A stretch of 64,000 nt of DNA from Streptomyces sp. Z26 (lineage in GTDB: Bacteria > Actinomycetota > Actinomycetes > Streptomycetales > Streptomycetaceae), in contig NZ_RCHV01000002.1 of assembly GCF_003665095.1 (NCBI RefSeq), forward strand, positions 2,850,001 to 2,914,000, in the 5' to 3' direction. The translations under genes and the position numbers were made by a program. Shown here piece after piece: positions 8,904 through 17,680 of the stretch; within the stretch, counting starts at the first letter, position 1, and each line of letters starts with the position of its first letter. Under the pieces are notes generated by a model. It searched no databases and was not told the origin of the DNA. It saw nothing but the letters and a program-made list of their open reading frames with translations.

Positions 8904-9762
8904 CGCCACCGGAAGGGTCGGGCTGACCGGGGCGGCACGGGCCGCCGGAACGGTCCGGGCCGCCGGGGCGGCGCGCCTCGATCAGGAAGCGCTGCGCGTA
9001 CGCGACGAAGGGGCCGAAGCGCTCGATGAAGCGGTGCAGTGCCGCCAGCCGTTCCGCGTACGCCTCGACAGTGAAGTCCGGCACCGTCCAGACGACCTTC
9101 CGGAGGAAGTGCACGACGGCGGCGATGTCGTGGAACTCCATGCGGAGCGCCTCCTGCCGTACGTCCAGCACCTCCAGGCCCGCCGCCTCCGCCGCCTCCA
9201 CGGCGGACGTCGCGCTCGCGCCGGAGGTGGTGACCGGCGGGTCGGCGGGCGTGGCGGCGGGGGGCGGCGTGGTGGGCGGCGCGGGACACGGGCCGCGCAG
9301 GTAGGCGGCGAGTTCGCGTACGGTGCCCGCGCCCACGTGCTGGGCGAGGTACGTGCCGCCGGGGCGCAGCACGCGGTGCACCTCGTCCCAGCGGATCAGT
9401 ACGGGGTGCCTGCTGACGACCAGGTCGAACGTGTCGGCGGGGAAGGGGAGTTCGGCCGCCTCGGCGGCCTCGACGACGGTGGCGCCGAGCGGGGCGAGGT
9501 GGCGCCGGGCGACGGGGACGTTCGGCGGCCAGGACTCCGTCGCGGCCAGCAGCGGCGGCGCGACCGGGACGGTGGCCAACACCTCGCCGCCGCCCGTCTG
9601 GACGTCGAGCGCGGAACCGGCCCGCGCCATGCGCGCGGCGAGCAGCTTCGCGTACCCCCAGGAGGGGCGTTCCTCGGTGGCGCGGCCCTCGAACCAGGAG
9701 AAGTCCCAGCCGGTGGTCGGTACGGCCGCGCCCTCGGCGACCAGTTCCTCGAACGTCGGCAT
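8890..9762 (-). CDS. SAM-dependent methyltransferase (class I, UbiE-like)
   Basis: A 290-residue protein with a class I methyltransferase core. It has a degenerate SAM-binding motif (ALDVQTGGGEVLA), an acidic motif (GATVVEAAEAAELPFPADTFDLVVSRHPV) and the post-motif VLRPGGTYLAQHVG. A Pro/Ala/Thr-rich insert of roughly 30 residues lies after RELAAYLRG. The substrate is unknown. The ATG at 9760-9762 gives MPTFEELVAEG. The gene converges on, and slightly overlaps, the sigma-facter-fusion gene, so the two 3' ends share 14 bases. Confidence 0.82.
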   Translation of the reverse strand: MPTFEELVAEGAAVPTTGWDFSWFEGRATEERPSWGYAKLLAARMARAGSALDVQTGGGEVLATVPVAPPLLAATESWPPNVPVARRHLAPLGATVVEAAEAAELPFPADTFDLVVSRHPVLIRWDEVHRVLRPGGTYLAQHVGAGTVRELAAYLRGPCPAPPTTPPPAATPADPPVTTSGASATSAVEAAEAAGLEVLDVRQEALRMEFHDIAAVVHFLRKVVWTVPDFTVEAYAERLAALHRFIERFGPFVAYAQRFLIEARRPGGPDRSGGPCRPGQPDPSGGVSGR

Positions 9763-9932
9763 GGCGCCGAGGATGGCACCCGCCCGCAGCCGCGCGCACC
9801 CGCTTATCGGCACGGGCCGGGGCGGTACGGGTCGAGGCGGGCCGGTACGGGTCGGGGCGGGGTGTGTCGGTACGGACGCGGCGCCACGGGGCGCCCTGTC
9901 GGCGCGGCGCCGTACGACCGCATGATGCTGCC

Positions 9933-10529
9933 ATGTCGTTCTCGCTCCCCCCGGCGATCCCGCCCGGCAGCCTCGCCGCGTCCCCGCAGCCGACCCTCAC
10001 CAGCCGGGACGGCACGCTGCGGCTGCGGCCCTGGGAGCCCGCGGACGCGGAGGTGCTGCACGGCGCGTTCCGGGACCCGGCGATCCGGCGCTGGCACGTG
10101 CGGCACGTCGCGTCGCTGCCGGAGGCGCGGGAGTGGATCACCGCGTACGGGGTGAGCTGGCGGGAGGAGCGGGCGGCGCAGTACGCCGTCGCGCGCGCGG
10201 ACGACGGCGCGGTCGTCGGCCGGGTGGCGCTGCGGGGGATGGACCTGCGGGACGGCGTGGCGGAGTGCGGCTACTGGGTGCTGCCCGCCGCGCGCGGCAC
10301 CGGCGTCGCTCCGCGCGCGCTGGGGGCGCTCACGCGGTGGGCGCTGGGCACCGCCGGTTTCCACCGCCTCGAACTCGCCCACTCGGTCGCCAACACGGCG
10401 TCCTGTCGCGTCGCCGCCAAGTCCGGCTTCCCGTACGAGGGGACGCGGCGCGGTGCGCACGTGCACGCGGACGGGCGGCACGACATGCACCTGCACGCGC
10501 GCGTGGTGGGCGATCCGCCGCCCGCCTGA
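9933..10529 (+). CDS. GNAT-family N-acetyltransferase (RimJ/RimL type)
   Basis: A 198-residue acetyltransferase. It shows the opening strand TLRLRPWEPADAEVLHGAF, a central GYWVLPAARGTGVAPRAL acetyl-CoA pyrophosphate loop and the HRLELAHSVANTASCRVAAKSGF segment typical of GNATs that acetylate N-termini or amino groups of small molecules. The ATG at 9933 gives MSFSLPPAIPPG. The substrate cannot be inferred; it is divergent from the methyltransferase and convergent with the Asn-synthase-like gene. Confidence 0.85.
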   Translation: MSFSLPPAIPPGSLAASPQPTLTSRDGTLRLRPWEPADAEVLHGAFRDPAIRRWHVRHVASLPEAREWITAYGVSWREERAAQYAVARADDGAVVGRVALRGMDLRDGVAECGYWVLPAARGTGVAPRALGALTRWALGTAGFHRLELAHSVANTASCRVAAKSGFPYEGTRRGAHVHADGRHDMHLHARVVGDPPPA

Positions 10530-10820
10530 CGGCACCTCACCGGCGGGGTACGGCCGTACGGCGGCGGGGTACGGCGGCACCGCCCCGTCGCGCGCTCCGC
10601 GCACCGGGGCGCACGCGACCCGGCCCGTACCGGCCCCCGTGCTCCCGTGCTCCCGTGTCCTCGCGCGCCGTCCGGCGGAGAACGCCGTCCGCGCGCGCGG
10701 TGGCGTCGAGATCCGCGGAGGGGACGGCCCGAATGCCCGGAGGGACGCCGAAAACCGACGCGGAGGGACGCCGGAAACCGGACGGGCACCGGACCACGGG
10801 CCGCGCGGAACCGCCGCGCG

Positions 10821-13201
10821 TCAGAGCGCCGGGCGCTGCTGCGCGGGCGTCACGCCACCCGCCGCCGCACGCTGCCGCGGCGCGTCGGCCCCCGTCCAGC
10901 AGGTGCCCCGCCGGGCGAGCAGACGGCGCAACCAGACCTCGGTGGACACCAGGTCCGCGAGGCCGTCCAGGGGCAGCGGTTCGCCGTCCGCCGCCGCGCG
11001 CAGCGCCTTCCGTACGACGCGGGCCTCGATCAGTCCGGCGTCGGCGAGGAGGGGCGCCTCGAAGAGGTCCAGCAGCGGTTCCACGGCGACGCGCAGCCCG
11101 GCGCGCGCGGACGCCGTCTGCGAGGCGTGCGAGGGCGCGCCCCAGCCCTGCGGCAGGTCGTGCACGCCCGCGCCCGCGAGGACGGCGCGCAGCACCGACG
11201 CGCGGTGCCCGGGTTTCACGCGGGCCGCCTCGGGAAGCGCGCGGCAGGCCCGTACGACCTGGTTGTCGTAGAACGGGGCGTGCAGCCGCTGGTTGCGGAT
11301 CTCCGCGGCCTGTTCGAGCACCCGCTGGTCGGCCGCCTGGCGGGCGAGGGCGGCACGCGCGCGCCGTTCGCCGGGCCGGGTGGCGTCCACGGGCCGGGCC
11401 ACGGCGGCGGCCTCCAGCCGGAGCGAGACCTCCGCCAGCGCCTCCCCGGTCATCCAGCGTGCCGCCGGTCCGGGGCGGCACCAGGTGAGCGCGGCGAGCG
11501 ACGCCTCCAGCGCGGTGGGCCCGTCCCCGCCGCCGGTGCCGTCGTACGGGTCTCCGAACGCCTCCGTGAAGCGCCGTTCGCGCAGCCGTGCCGCCGTCTC
11601 CTCGACGCCCTCGCGGTACGACGTGCGGGCGAGCCGCCGCGCCGCGCGGTAGACGGTGAGCGGGGCGAGCAGGGAGGTGGTGGCGGAGTAGCCGCGTTCG
11701 GCGCCCTCCGCGCGCGCCAACGCGCCCGTGGGGCGCAGCAGATGGCGCCGCTGCCGGTCGAGCAGGAGGTCCGCGAGGCGCGCCGGGTGCGCGTCGAGCA
11801 CCTGCCGGGCGCCGAGTCCGACGAGGTGGTCGGCGCTGCCCGCGGAGAGGCGCAGCCGGTGCCGTTCGGCGGCGACGAGGGAGGGTCCGGGTTCGTCGGT
11901 GAGCGGGCCGCTCTCCAGGTCGGCGTACGGGAGGGCCTCGTCGGCGCCGGTGACGACGACGTGGTGGAGGCGTGGGTTCTCGGCGAGGGCGCGGGCGCGT
12001 TCCAGCTCGGCGGCGTAGCCGCCCGCCGCCGCGCCGTCAGCCGGTGCGGTGCCCGAAGTGGCCGCGGCGGTCAGGTCGTTGAAGGTGACGGCGAGGAGCC
12101 GTACACCCGCCTCGGTGTCGCCGGTGCCCATCACGGTGCCCGGCATGCCGGGCAGGCCCGCGGCGAGGAGGGCGAGCGTCGCGGAGGCGGGGCCGCCGGA
12201 CAGGTCGGCGCCGATGCCGGGGGCGGGTCCGGGCCGCCCCCGCGCGCCGCGCGTCTCTCGGCCGGGCCCATGCCGGGCACCGGGCCGGGGTCGAGCCGGT
12301 CGAAGTCCGCCTCGTACGCGTGCCGGGGCGCGGACAGCCGGGCCCGTACGGCCTCCACGAGGGCGTCCCGTACGCCCGCGACGGCGGTGTCCGAGTCGAC
12401 GGGGGCGGGGGCGGACAGCACGAGGGACGCGGCCTGCTCGTACCCGGCGATCTCGCGGTTGCCGCCGTCGCGCAGGATGAGCGCGTGCCCCGGGGGTACG
12501 CGGCGCACGCCCTGGTAGGGCGTGCCGTCGCCGAGCGCCTCGGGTGCGTCGGGGCAGGCGAGCAGGGCTGCCAGGTGGGAGATGTCGAGCTGGGCCTCGA
12601 CGAGGTCCGCGAGGGGGAGCGCGGCGGTGGCGTAGGCGTTGCCACCGGCCCAGGGGGTGTGGAAGACGGGCCGCACCCCGGCGAGGTCGGCGGGTACGAC
12701 GACGCGCCGGCCGACGCTGGCGACCGCCGTGTAGCTGCCGGGCCAGGCGGTCAGGTGCCGGAACGCGCCGCCGCGCGTGGCGAAGAGGCCGAGGCGCAAC
12801 TCCTCGTCGGAGGCGCCGCAGTGGCCGAGGACCGCCAGCTTGGTGTCCGCGTCGGCCCGCACGACGCGTACCTCGTCCGGGCGCCAGTCCCCGACGGCCC
12901 ACAGCGGGTCGGGGCCGTCCCAGAGGAGCTGCGCGCCGACGGGCCGTACGGACTCGCCGGGTCCGTGGGCGCGGCCGGTGCCGCCGTACCCCGCGCCGCC
13001 GTTCGGTCCGCCGCCGTGCCCGCCGTACGCACCGCCGCCGTCGCCGGCGTACGCGTGCCCGTTGCCGTGCCCGTTCCCGGCGTACGCGTGCCCGTCGTCG
13101 CCCGCGCCGTCACCGTACGCGCCCGCGCCGTACGCGCCTCGGCCGTACGAACTCCCGGGCGCTCCCGCGGCGCTGATGCTCCATCCCACCAGCCATCGCA
13201 T
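10821..13201 (-). pseudogene. Asparagine-synthase-like protein, interrupted by an apparent frameshift
   Basis: Two overlapping reading frames together encode one protein of about 790 residues. The N-terminal half starts at ATG 13199-13201 (MRWLVGWS) and resembles a glutaminase-like or leader region of Asn-synthase relatives (GPDPLWAVGDWRPDEV, RRVPPGHALILRDG). The C-terminal half, from GIGADLSGGPASATLALL to 10821, is the ATP-PPase-like part; its PP-loop reads SGGPAS, so the usual Asp of SGGxDS is replaced by Ala. The frames join near 12237-12241, a run of five C; one extra base there would restore a continuous protein. A Gly/Tyr/His-rich insert of about 60 residues follows the start. It may be a core Streptomyces gene with a sequencing error; substrate unknown. 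Some relatives make macrolactams. Confidence 0.7.
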
Positions 13202-13597
13202 CGCCGCACGCCTCCGCCCGTCACGTCCGTTGGGACTCGGCAGGGGACCGCAGGACCCCGAAGACTCGTCGGGTCCAGGGGCTCGCGAAGCCCGAAAGGT
13301 GCCGTTGCCAGCCGCCGTTGCGACCATGCTGCCACGAATAGGGCATGCCGGAGGCGCTCGGAGGGCGCGCGACTTTGTGAAGTGCGCCGCGTGTGCGCAC
13401 CCGTTGGGGGCGTGCCCGCCGCCGTACCGGGCCGGGTGCGGAATATGCCGGGTGAGTCAACCGGTGTCATTCGGCCAAATGTCGGCCCGGGGAACGAAGG
13501 CGTCCCCCGGGCCGAACCGCCGCCCGCGGGGAGCGTGAACGGCGGTGTCCCCCAGCCCACTGGTCCAGTTCAGTGGGCCGACCCACGCGACTCACAT

Positions 13598-13609
13598 GGA
13601 AGCGCTTCC
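13598..13609. promoter_or_regulatory. LacI-type palindrome
   Basis: GGAAGCGCTTCC is a perfect 12-bp palindrome with the central CG step characteristic of LacI-family operators. It lies about 270 bases upstream of the sporulation-associated gene. No LacI gene is in the window, so the binding protein is unknown. Confidence 0.4.
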
Positions 13610-13730
13610 CTCCGACCCGGCACAGAGCGCACGGCCGGGCGCATGGCCACACGCCGGGAGCACATGCCGTGGGCCGCCACCGCGGGGCCCGGAGCACGGA
13701 CACAGATCTCGCCATCCGGGACGGCGCCTC

Positions 13731-13759
13731 TTAACGGTCGGGATGCGGCGAACTACGCT
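13731..13759 (+). promoter_or_regulatory. Candidate promoter of the orf1590-like gene
   Basis: TTAACG at 13731-13736 and TACGCT at 13754-13759 are separated by 17 bases, a plausible -35/-10 pair for the main sigma factor. It lies about 115 bases before the ATG at 13876. It is weak compared with the consensus and could be fortuitous. Confidence 0.35.
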
Positions 13760-13875
13760 GGGTCGCGAAACTTTTCCCGTCCAAGGCGAACGGGGAAGCC
13801 CCTGGCCGGAGTTCGCGGTCGGGGGTGCCGCCGCGCGCGCCGCGGGGCGGCCGTCGGTGTGTGTCAGGGGTGCGC

Positions 13876-15351
13876 ATGTCCAGGGAGCCACGCGGGCCGA
13901 ATGAGAAGCTCGGCACCGTTCTCGCCCTCGCAGGAATCAGCAACGCCGGACTCGCCCGCAGGGTCAACGACCTGGGTGCGCAGCGGGGTCTGACGCTCCG
14001 GTACGACAAGACGTCCGTGGCCCGGTGGGTCTCGAAGGGCATGGTGCCGCAGGGCGCCGCGCCCCATCTGATCGCCGCCGCCATAGGCAGCAAGCTGGGC
14101 CGTCCCGTACCGCTGCACGAGATCGGGCTCGCGGACGCCGATCCCGCGCCGGAGGTGGGTCTCGCGTTCCCGCGCGACGTCGCGGCGGCGGTGAAGTCGG
14201 CCACCGACCTCTACCGGCTCGACCTCGGCGGCCGTCGCGGCGGCGGGATATGGCAGACGCTGGCCGGCTCGTTCGCCGTCAGCGCGTACGCCACGCCCAC
14301 CTCCCGCTGGCTGATCACACCCGCCGACAGCTCCGTCGCGCGGGACCCGGACGCGGCCCGCGCCGCCGCCGCGGCGGCCGCCGCGAGCGCCACCGGGAAC
14401 GGCGAGGACGGCCGCGCCGCCGGACCCGCGCTGATCCGGGTGGGCCACACGGACGTCTCCAAGCTGCGCGAGGCGGCGGACGAGGCGCGGCGCTGGGACT
14501 CCAAGTACGGCGGCGGGGACTGGCGTTCGTCCATGGTGCCCGAGTGCCTGCGGGTCGACGCGGCGCCGCTGCTGCTGGGGTCGTACACGGACGAGGTGGG
14601 CCGCGCCCTCTTCGGCGCCGCCTCCGAACTCACCCGGCTCGCCGGGTGGATGGCCTTCGACACCGGCCAACAGGAGGCCGCGCAGCGGTACTACATACAG
14701 GCGCTGCGGCTCGCGCGCGCGGCGGCGGACGTGCCCCTCGGCGGGTACGTGCTGGCGTCGATGTCGCTCCAGGCGACGTACCGCGGCTTCGCCGACGAGG
14801 GCGTCGACCTGGCGCAGGCCGCCCTCGAACGCAACCGCGGCCTGGCCACCGCCCGCACCATGAGCTTCTTCCGGCTGGTGGAGGCCCGCGCGCAGGCCAA
14901 GGCGGGCGACGCGCACGCGAGCGGCGCGGCGCTGTCCTCGGCCGAGGGCTGGCTGGAACGGGCGCGCGAGGGCGACCCGGACCCCTCCTGGCTGGACTTC
15001 TACTCCTACGACCGGCTCGCCGCCGACGCCGCCGAGTGCTATCGCGACCTCAACGCGCCCCGCCAGGTACGGCGGTTCACGGAGAAGGCGCTGTCCCGGC
15101 CGACGGAGGAGTTCGTGCGCTCGCACGGGCTGCGGCTCGTGGTGTCGGCCGTCGCGGAGCTGGAGTCGGGGAACCTGGACGCGGCCTGCGCGGCGGGCAC
15201 GCGCGCGGTCGAGGTCGCCGGGCGGATCTCCTCGGCCCGCACCACGGAGTACGTACGGGACCTGCTGCACCGCCTGGAGCCGTACGGCGACGAGCCGCGC
15301 GTGGTGGAGCTGCGGGAGCGGGCGCGCCCGCTCCTGGTGGCACCGGCGTGA
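13876..15351 (+). CDS. Sporulation-associated regulator (orf1590/NsdA-like, HTH plus TPR-like repeats)
   Basis: A 491-residue soluble protein. The first 90 residues form a helix-turn-helix-like unit ([15 protein letters not shown], then [14 protein letters not shown]). The rest is helical with tetratricopeptide-like pairs ([58 protein letters not shown]). It closely resembles, as I recall them, the S. griseus Orf1590 sporulation protein and the S. coelicolor protein annotated as sporulation-associated (SCO4114), and more distantly NsdA, a negative regulator of differentiation and antibiotics. The ATG at 13876 has AGGGG six bases upstream. An Ala-rich insert (about residues 155-180) looks expanded. 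The DNA target is unknown. Confidence 0.8.
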   Translation: MSREPRGPNEKLGTVLALAGISNAGLARRVNDLGAQRGLTLRYDKTSVARWVSKGMVPQGAAPHLIAAAIGSKLGRPVPLHEIGLADADPAPEVGLAFPRDVAAAVKSATDLYRLDLGGRRGGGIWQTLAGSFAVSAYATPTSRWLITPADSSVARDPDAARAAAAAAAASATGNGEDGRAAGPALIRVGHTDVSKLREAADEARRWDSKYGGGDWRSSMVPECLRVDAAPLLLGSYTDEVGRALFGAASELTRLAGWMAFDTGQQEAAQRYYIQALRLARAAADVPLGGYVLASMSLQATYRGFADEGVDLAQAALERNRGLATARTMSFFRLVEARAQAKAGDAHASGAALSSAEGWLERAREGDPDPSWLDFYSYDRLAADAAECYRDLNAPRQVRRFTEKALSRPTEEFVRSHGLRLVVSAVAELESGNLDAACAAGTRAVEVAGRISSARTTEYVRDLLHRLEPYGDEPRVVELRERARPLLVAPA

Positions 15352-15454
15352 CACGGGGCGTGCCGTACGGGCCGTACGCGGTGGGCACGTCGTACGCGCC
15401 CCGCCCGGTGCGCGCGCTCCGGCGGCCGTGACGCCGTTGTCGGTGCGGGAGTCC

Positions 15455-16738
15455 ATGATGGAGGGCGTGACCACGGAGGAGAACACGGCGGCGGGCCGTC
15501 GGGCGCGCCCCGTCCCGTACGACTGCGACGTGCTGGTGGTCGGCGGCGGCATCGTCGGCCTGTCGACGGCGTACGCGCTGACGCGTGCCGCGCCCGGCAC
15601 CCGCGTCACCGTGCTGGAGAAGGAGCCCGGCACGGCCCGGCACCAGACGGGGCGGAACAGCGGCGTGATCCACAGCGGGATCTACTACCGCCCGGGTTCG
15701 CTGAAGGCGCGCTTCGCGGTGGAGGGCGCGGCGGAGATGGTCGCGTTCTGCGCCGAGCACGGCGTCCCGCACGAGCTGACGGGCAAGCTGATCGTCGCCA
15801 CCGAGCGGGCGGAGCTGCCGCGTCTGCACGCGCTCGCGCAGCGCGGCCGGGAGCACGGCATCCCGGTGCGGGAGCTGGGCCCGGCGCAGATCGGCGCGTA
15901 CGAGCCGCACGTGCGCGGGCTCGCCGCCCTGCACGTCGGCACCACCGGCGTCTGCGACTTCGGCGCCGTCGCGGACACCCTGTCCCGGCTGGCGCGGGAC
16001 GCGGGCGCCGTCGTCCGCTGCGGCGCGGAGGTCACCGCGATCGACCGGCGGCCGGGGCGCGGCGTGGCCGTGCGGACCGCCGACGGCACGGTGCTGCGCG
16101 CCCGCGCGCTGGTCAACTGCGCGGGCCTGCACTGCGATCGGATCGCGCGGCTGGCGGGCGACGACCCGGGGATGCGGATCGTCCCGTTCCGTGGGGAGTA
16201 CCACGAGCTGGCGCCGGACCGCGCGTTCCTCGTGCGCGGGCTGGTCTACCCGGTGCCGGACCCGGCGTTCCCGTTCCTCGGCGTGCACCTCACGCGCGGC
16301 GTCGACGGCACCGTGCACCTCGGTCCGAACGCGGTCCCGGCGCTCGCCCGCGAGGGGTACGGCTGGGGCACCGTGCGGCCACGGGAGCTGGCGGGCACCG
16401 TCGGGTACGCGGGGAGCCTGCGCATGGCGCGGCGCCACTGGCGGTACGGGGCGGGCGAGCTGCGGCGGTCGCTGTCGCGGCGCGCGTTCACGGCGGCCGT
16501 GCGGCGGCTGCTGCCGGAGGTGGAGCCGGGCGACCTGCGGCCCGCGGCGGCGGGCGTACGGGCGCAGGCGGTGCTGCCGGACGGCTCGCTGGCGGACGAC
16601 TTCCTGCTCCGTGAGGCGCCGCACACCGTGCACGTGCTGAACGCGCCGTCCCCGGCGGCGACGGCGTCCCTGCCGATCGGGCGGGAGATCGCGGGCCGGG
16701 TGCTGGCGATGGTGGGCGGGAGCGCGCCGCGGCACTGA
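15455..16738 (+). CDS. lhgO: L-2-hydroxyglutarate oxidase
   Basis: A 427-residue FAD-dependent oxidoreductase of the DAO/GlpO fold. An N-terminal dinucleotide motif (VLVVGGGIVGLSTAYAL) is followed by the strongly conserved HQTGRNSGVIHSGIYY and KARFAVEGA of the LhgO family, and late motifs GLHCDRIARLAG and FRGEYHELAP. The enzyme oxidises L-2-hydroxyglutarate, a metabolite-repair by-product, to 2-oxoglutarate and passes electrons to the membrane quinone pool. I chose the ATG at 15455 because GGGAG lies five bases upstream; a GTG at 15428 and ATG at 15458 are alternatives. It is followed 19 bases later by trmB and probably shares its transcript. Confidence 0.9.
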   Translation: MMEGVTTEENTAAGRRARPVPYDCDVLVVGGGIVGLSTAYALTRAAPGTRVTVLEKEPGTARHQTGRNSGVIHSGIYYRPGSLKARFAVEGAAEMVAFCAEHGVPHELTGKLIVATERAELPRLHALAQRGREHGIPVRELGPAQIGAYEPHVRGLAALHVGTTGVCDFGAVADTLSRLARDAGAVVRCGAEVTAIDRRPGRGVAVRTADGTVLRARALVNCAGLHCDRIARLAGDDPGMRIVPFRGEYHELAPDRAFLVRGLVYPVPDPAFPFLGVHLTRGVDGTVHLGPNAVPALAREGYGWGTVRPRELAGTVGYAGSLRMARRHWRYGAGELRRSLSRRAFTAAVRRLLPEVEPGDLRPAAAGVRAQAVLPDGSLADDFLLREAPHTVHVLNAPSPAATASLPIGREIAGRVLAMVGGSAPRH

Positions 16739-16757
16739 CCGTAGAATCGGCCGCACT

Positions 16758-17594
16758 GTGTCCGAGAACGAAACCACCAGCACCGAGCAGCCCGTACGGG
16801 CGCACGAGCCCGCCGCCGTACGCGATTCCGCCGCCGCGCGCGCGTCCGCCGGGGAGCCCGCGGACGCCGGGGAGCCCGCGGACGCCGGGGAGCCCGCGGG
16901 CGGCCCGCACGCCGAGCGCCACATCCGCAGCTTCACACCCCGCCGCGGCCGGATCACCGACGCCCAGCGCAAGGCGTTGGAGCGGCTGTGGCCGCGGTGG
17001 GGGGTGGCGGTCGACGAGGGGACGCGGCTGGACCTGCCCGCCCTCTTCGACACCCTCGCGCCGGACGCCCCGACCGTGCTGGAGATCGGCTTCGGCATGG
17101 GCGAGGCGACGCTGCGGATGGCGGCCGACGACCCCGGTACGGGCATCCTCGCCGTGGACGTGCACACGCCCGGCCTGGGCAACGTGCTGCGGCTCATGGA
17201 GGTGCGGGGCCTCGACAACATCCGCGTCGCGGAGGGCGACGCGATCATCCTGCTGCGCCACATGCTCGCCCCCGCGTCCCTCGCCGGGCTGCGCCTCTAC
17301 TTCCCGGACCCGTGGCCGAAGCAGCGGCACCACAAGCGCCGCATCGTGCAGCCGGAGTTCCTCGACCTGGCCGCCGTACCGCTCGCGCCGGGCGCGGTGG
17401 TGCACTTCGCGACGGACTGGGAGCCGTACGCGGCGCACATGCTGCGCACGTTGGAGGCGCATCCCGCGTACGAGAACACGCAGCCGGACGGCGGTTACGC
17501 GCCGCGCCCCGACGCCCGTCCCCTGACCCGGTTCGAGGGCAAGGGGCTGGACAAGGAGCACCGCGTGCACGACCTGCTGTTCCGCCGCCGCTGA
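16758..17594 (+). CDS. trmB: tRNA (guanine-N7-)-methyltransferase
   Basis: A 278-residue SAM-dependent enzyme making m7G46 in tRNA. Typical family residues are visible: LEIGFGMGEATL for SAM binding, the NIRVAEGDAIILL strand and the catalytic/substrate block LYFPDPWPKQRHHKRRIVQPEF. The start is the GTG at 16758. The N-terminal 55 residues are a poorly conserved extension; inside it an 18-bp unit encoding GEPADA is repeated (16851-16868, 16869-16886, then a partial copy to about 16901). The core enzyme is intact, so the repeat should be tolerated. Confidence 0.93.
   Translation: MSENETTSTEQPVRAHEPAAVRDSAAARASAGEPADAGEPADAGEPAGGPHAERHIRSFTPRRGRITDAQRKALERLWPRWGVAVDEGTRLDLPALFDTLAPDAPTVLEIGFGMGEATLRMAADDPGTGILAVDVHTPGLGNVLRLMEVRGLDNIRVAEGDAIILLRHMLAPASLAGLRLYFPDPWPKQRHHKRRIVQPEFLDLAAVPLAPGAVVHFATDWEPYAAHMLRTLEAHPAYENTQPDGGYAPRPDARPLTRFEGKGLDKEHRVHDLLFRRR
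16851..16901 (+). repeat. 18-bp tandem repeat inside trmB
   Basis: Two full copies and most of a third of GGGGAGCCCGCGGACGCC encode the repeated hexapeptide GEPADA in the N-terminal extension of TrmB. The copies are identical, which suggests recent expansion and possible copy-number variation between strains. Confidence 0.85.
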
Positions 17595-17680
17595 CCGAGG
17601 GCGCCGGTCCACGGCCGGGAACGGCCGCCCCGCGCGGACGGCGAGTGCCCGTACCCCGTGGGGCCGTTACTGTCGACAGA

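Larger units (their letters stand above)
13202..13875. other. Long divergent intergenic region upstream of the sporulation gene
   Basis: I see no convincing gene here. It holds an inverted repeat CCCACTG-N8-CAGTGGG at 13556-13577, a perfect GC-centred palindrome GGAAGCGCTTCC at 13598-13609 of LacI-operator type, and a candidate promoter at 13731-13759. A 41-codon frame at 13221-13346 on the minus strand is noted separately as doubtful. The length and number of symmetric sites suggest complex control of the orf1590-like gene. Confidence 0.5.

Noticed and set aside
9933..13201. A lasso-peptide or macrolactam cluster formed by the GNAT, the Asn-synthase-like gene and a small frame.
   Set aside because: No protease/leader-recognition gene or credible precursor is present, the PP-loop is altered, and the enzyme seems to be a conserved chromosomal neighbour of the sporulation gene.
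13545..13904. A plus-strand frame in the gap before the sporulation gene.
   Set aside because: Its product is Arg/Pro/Gly-rich without domains, and the region carries palindromes and promoter-like sequence instead.
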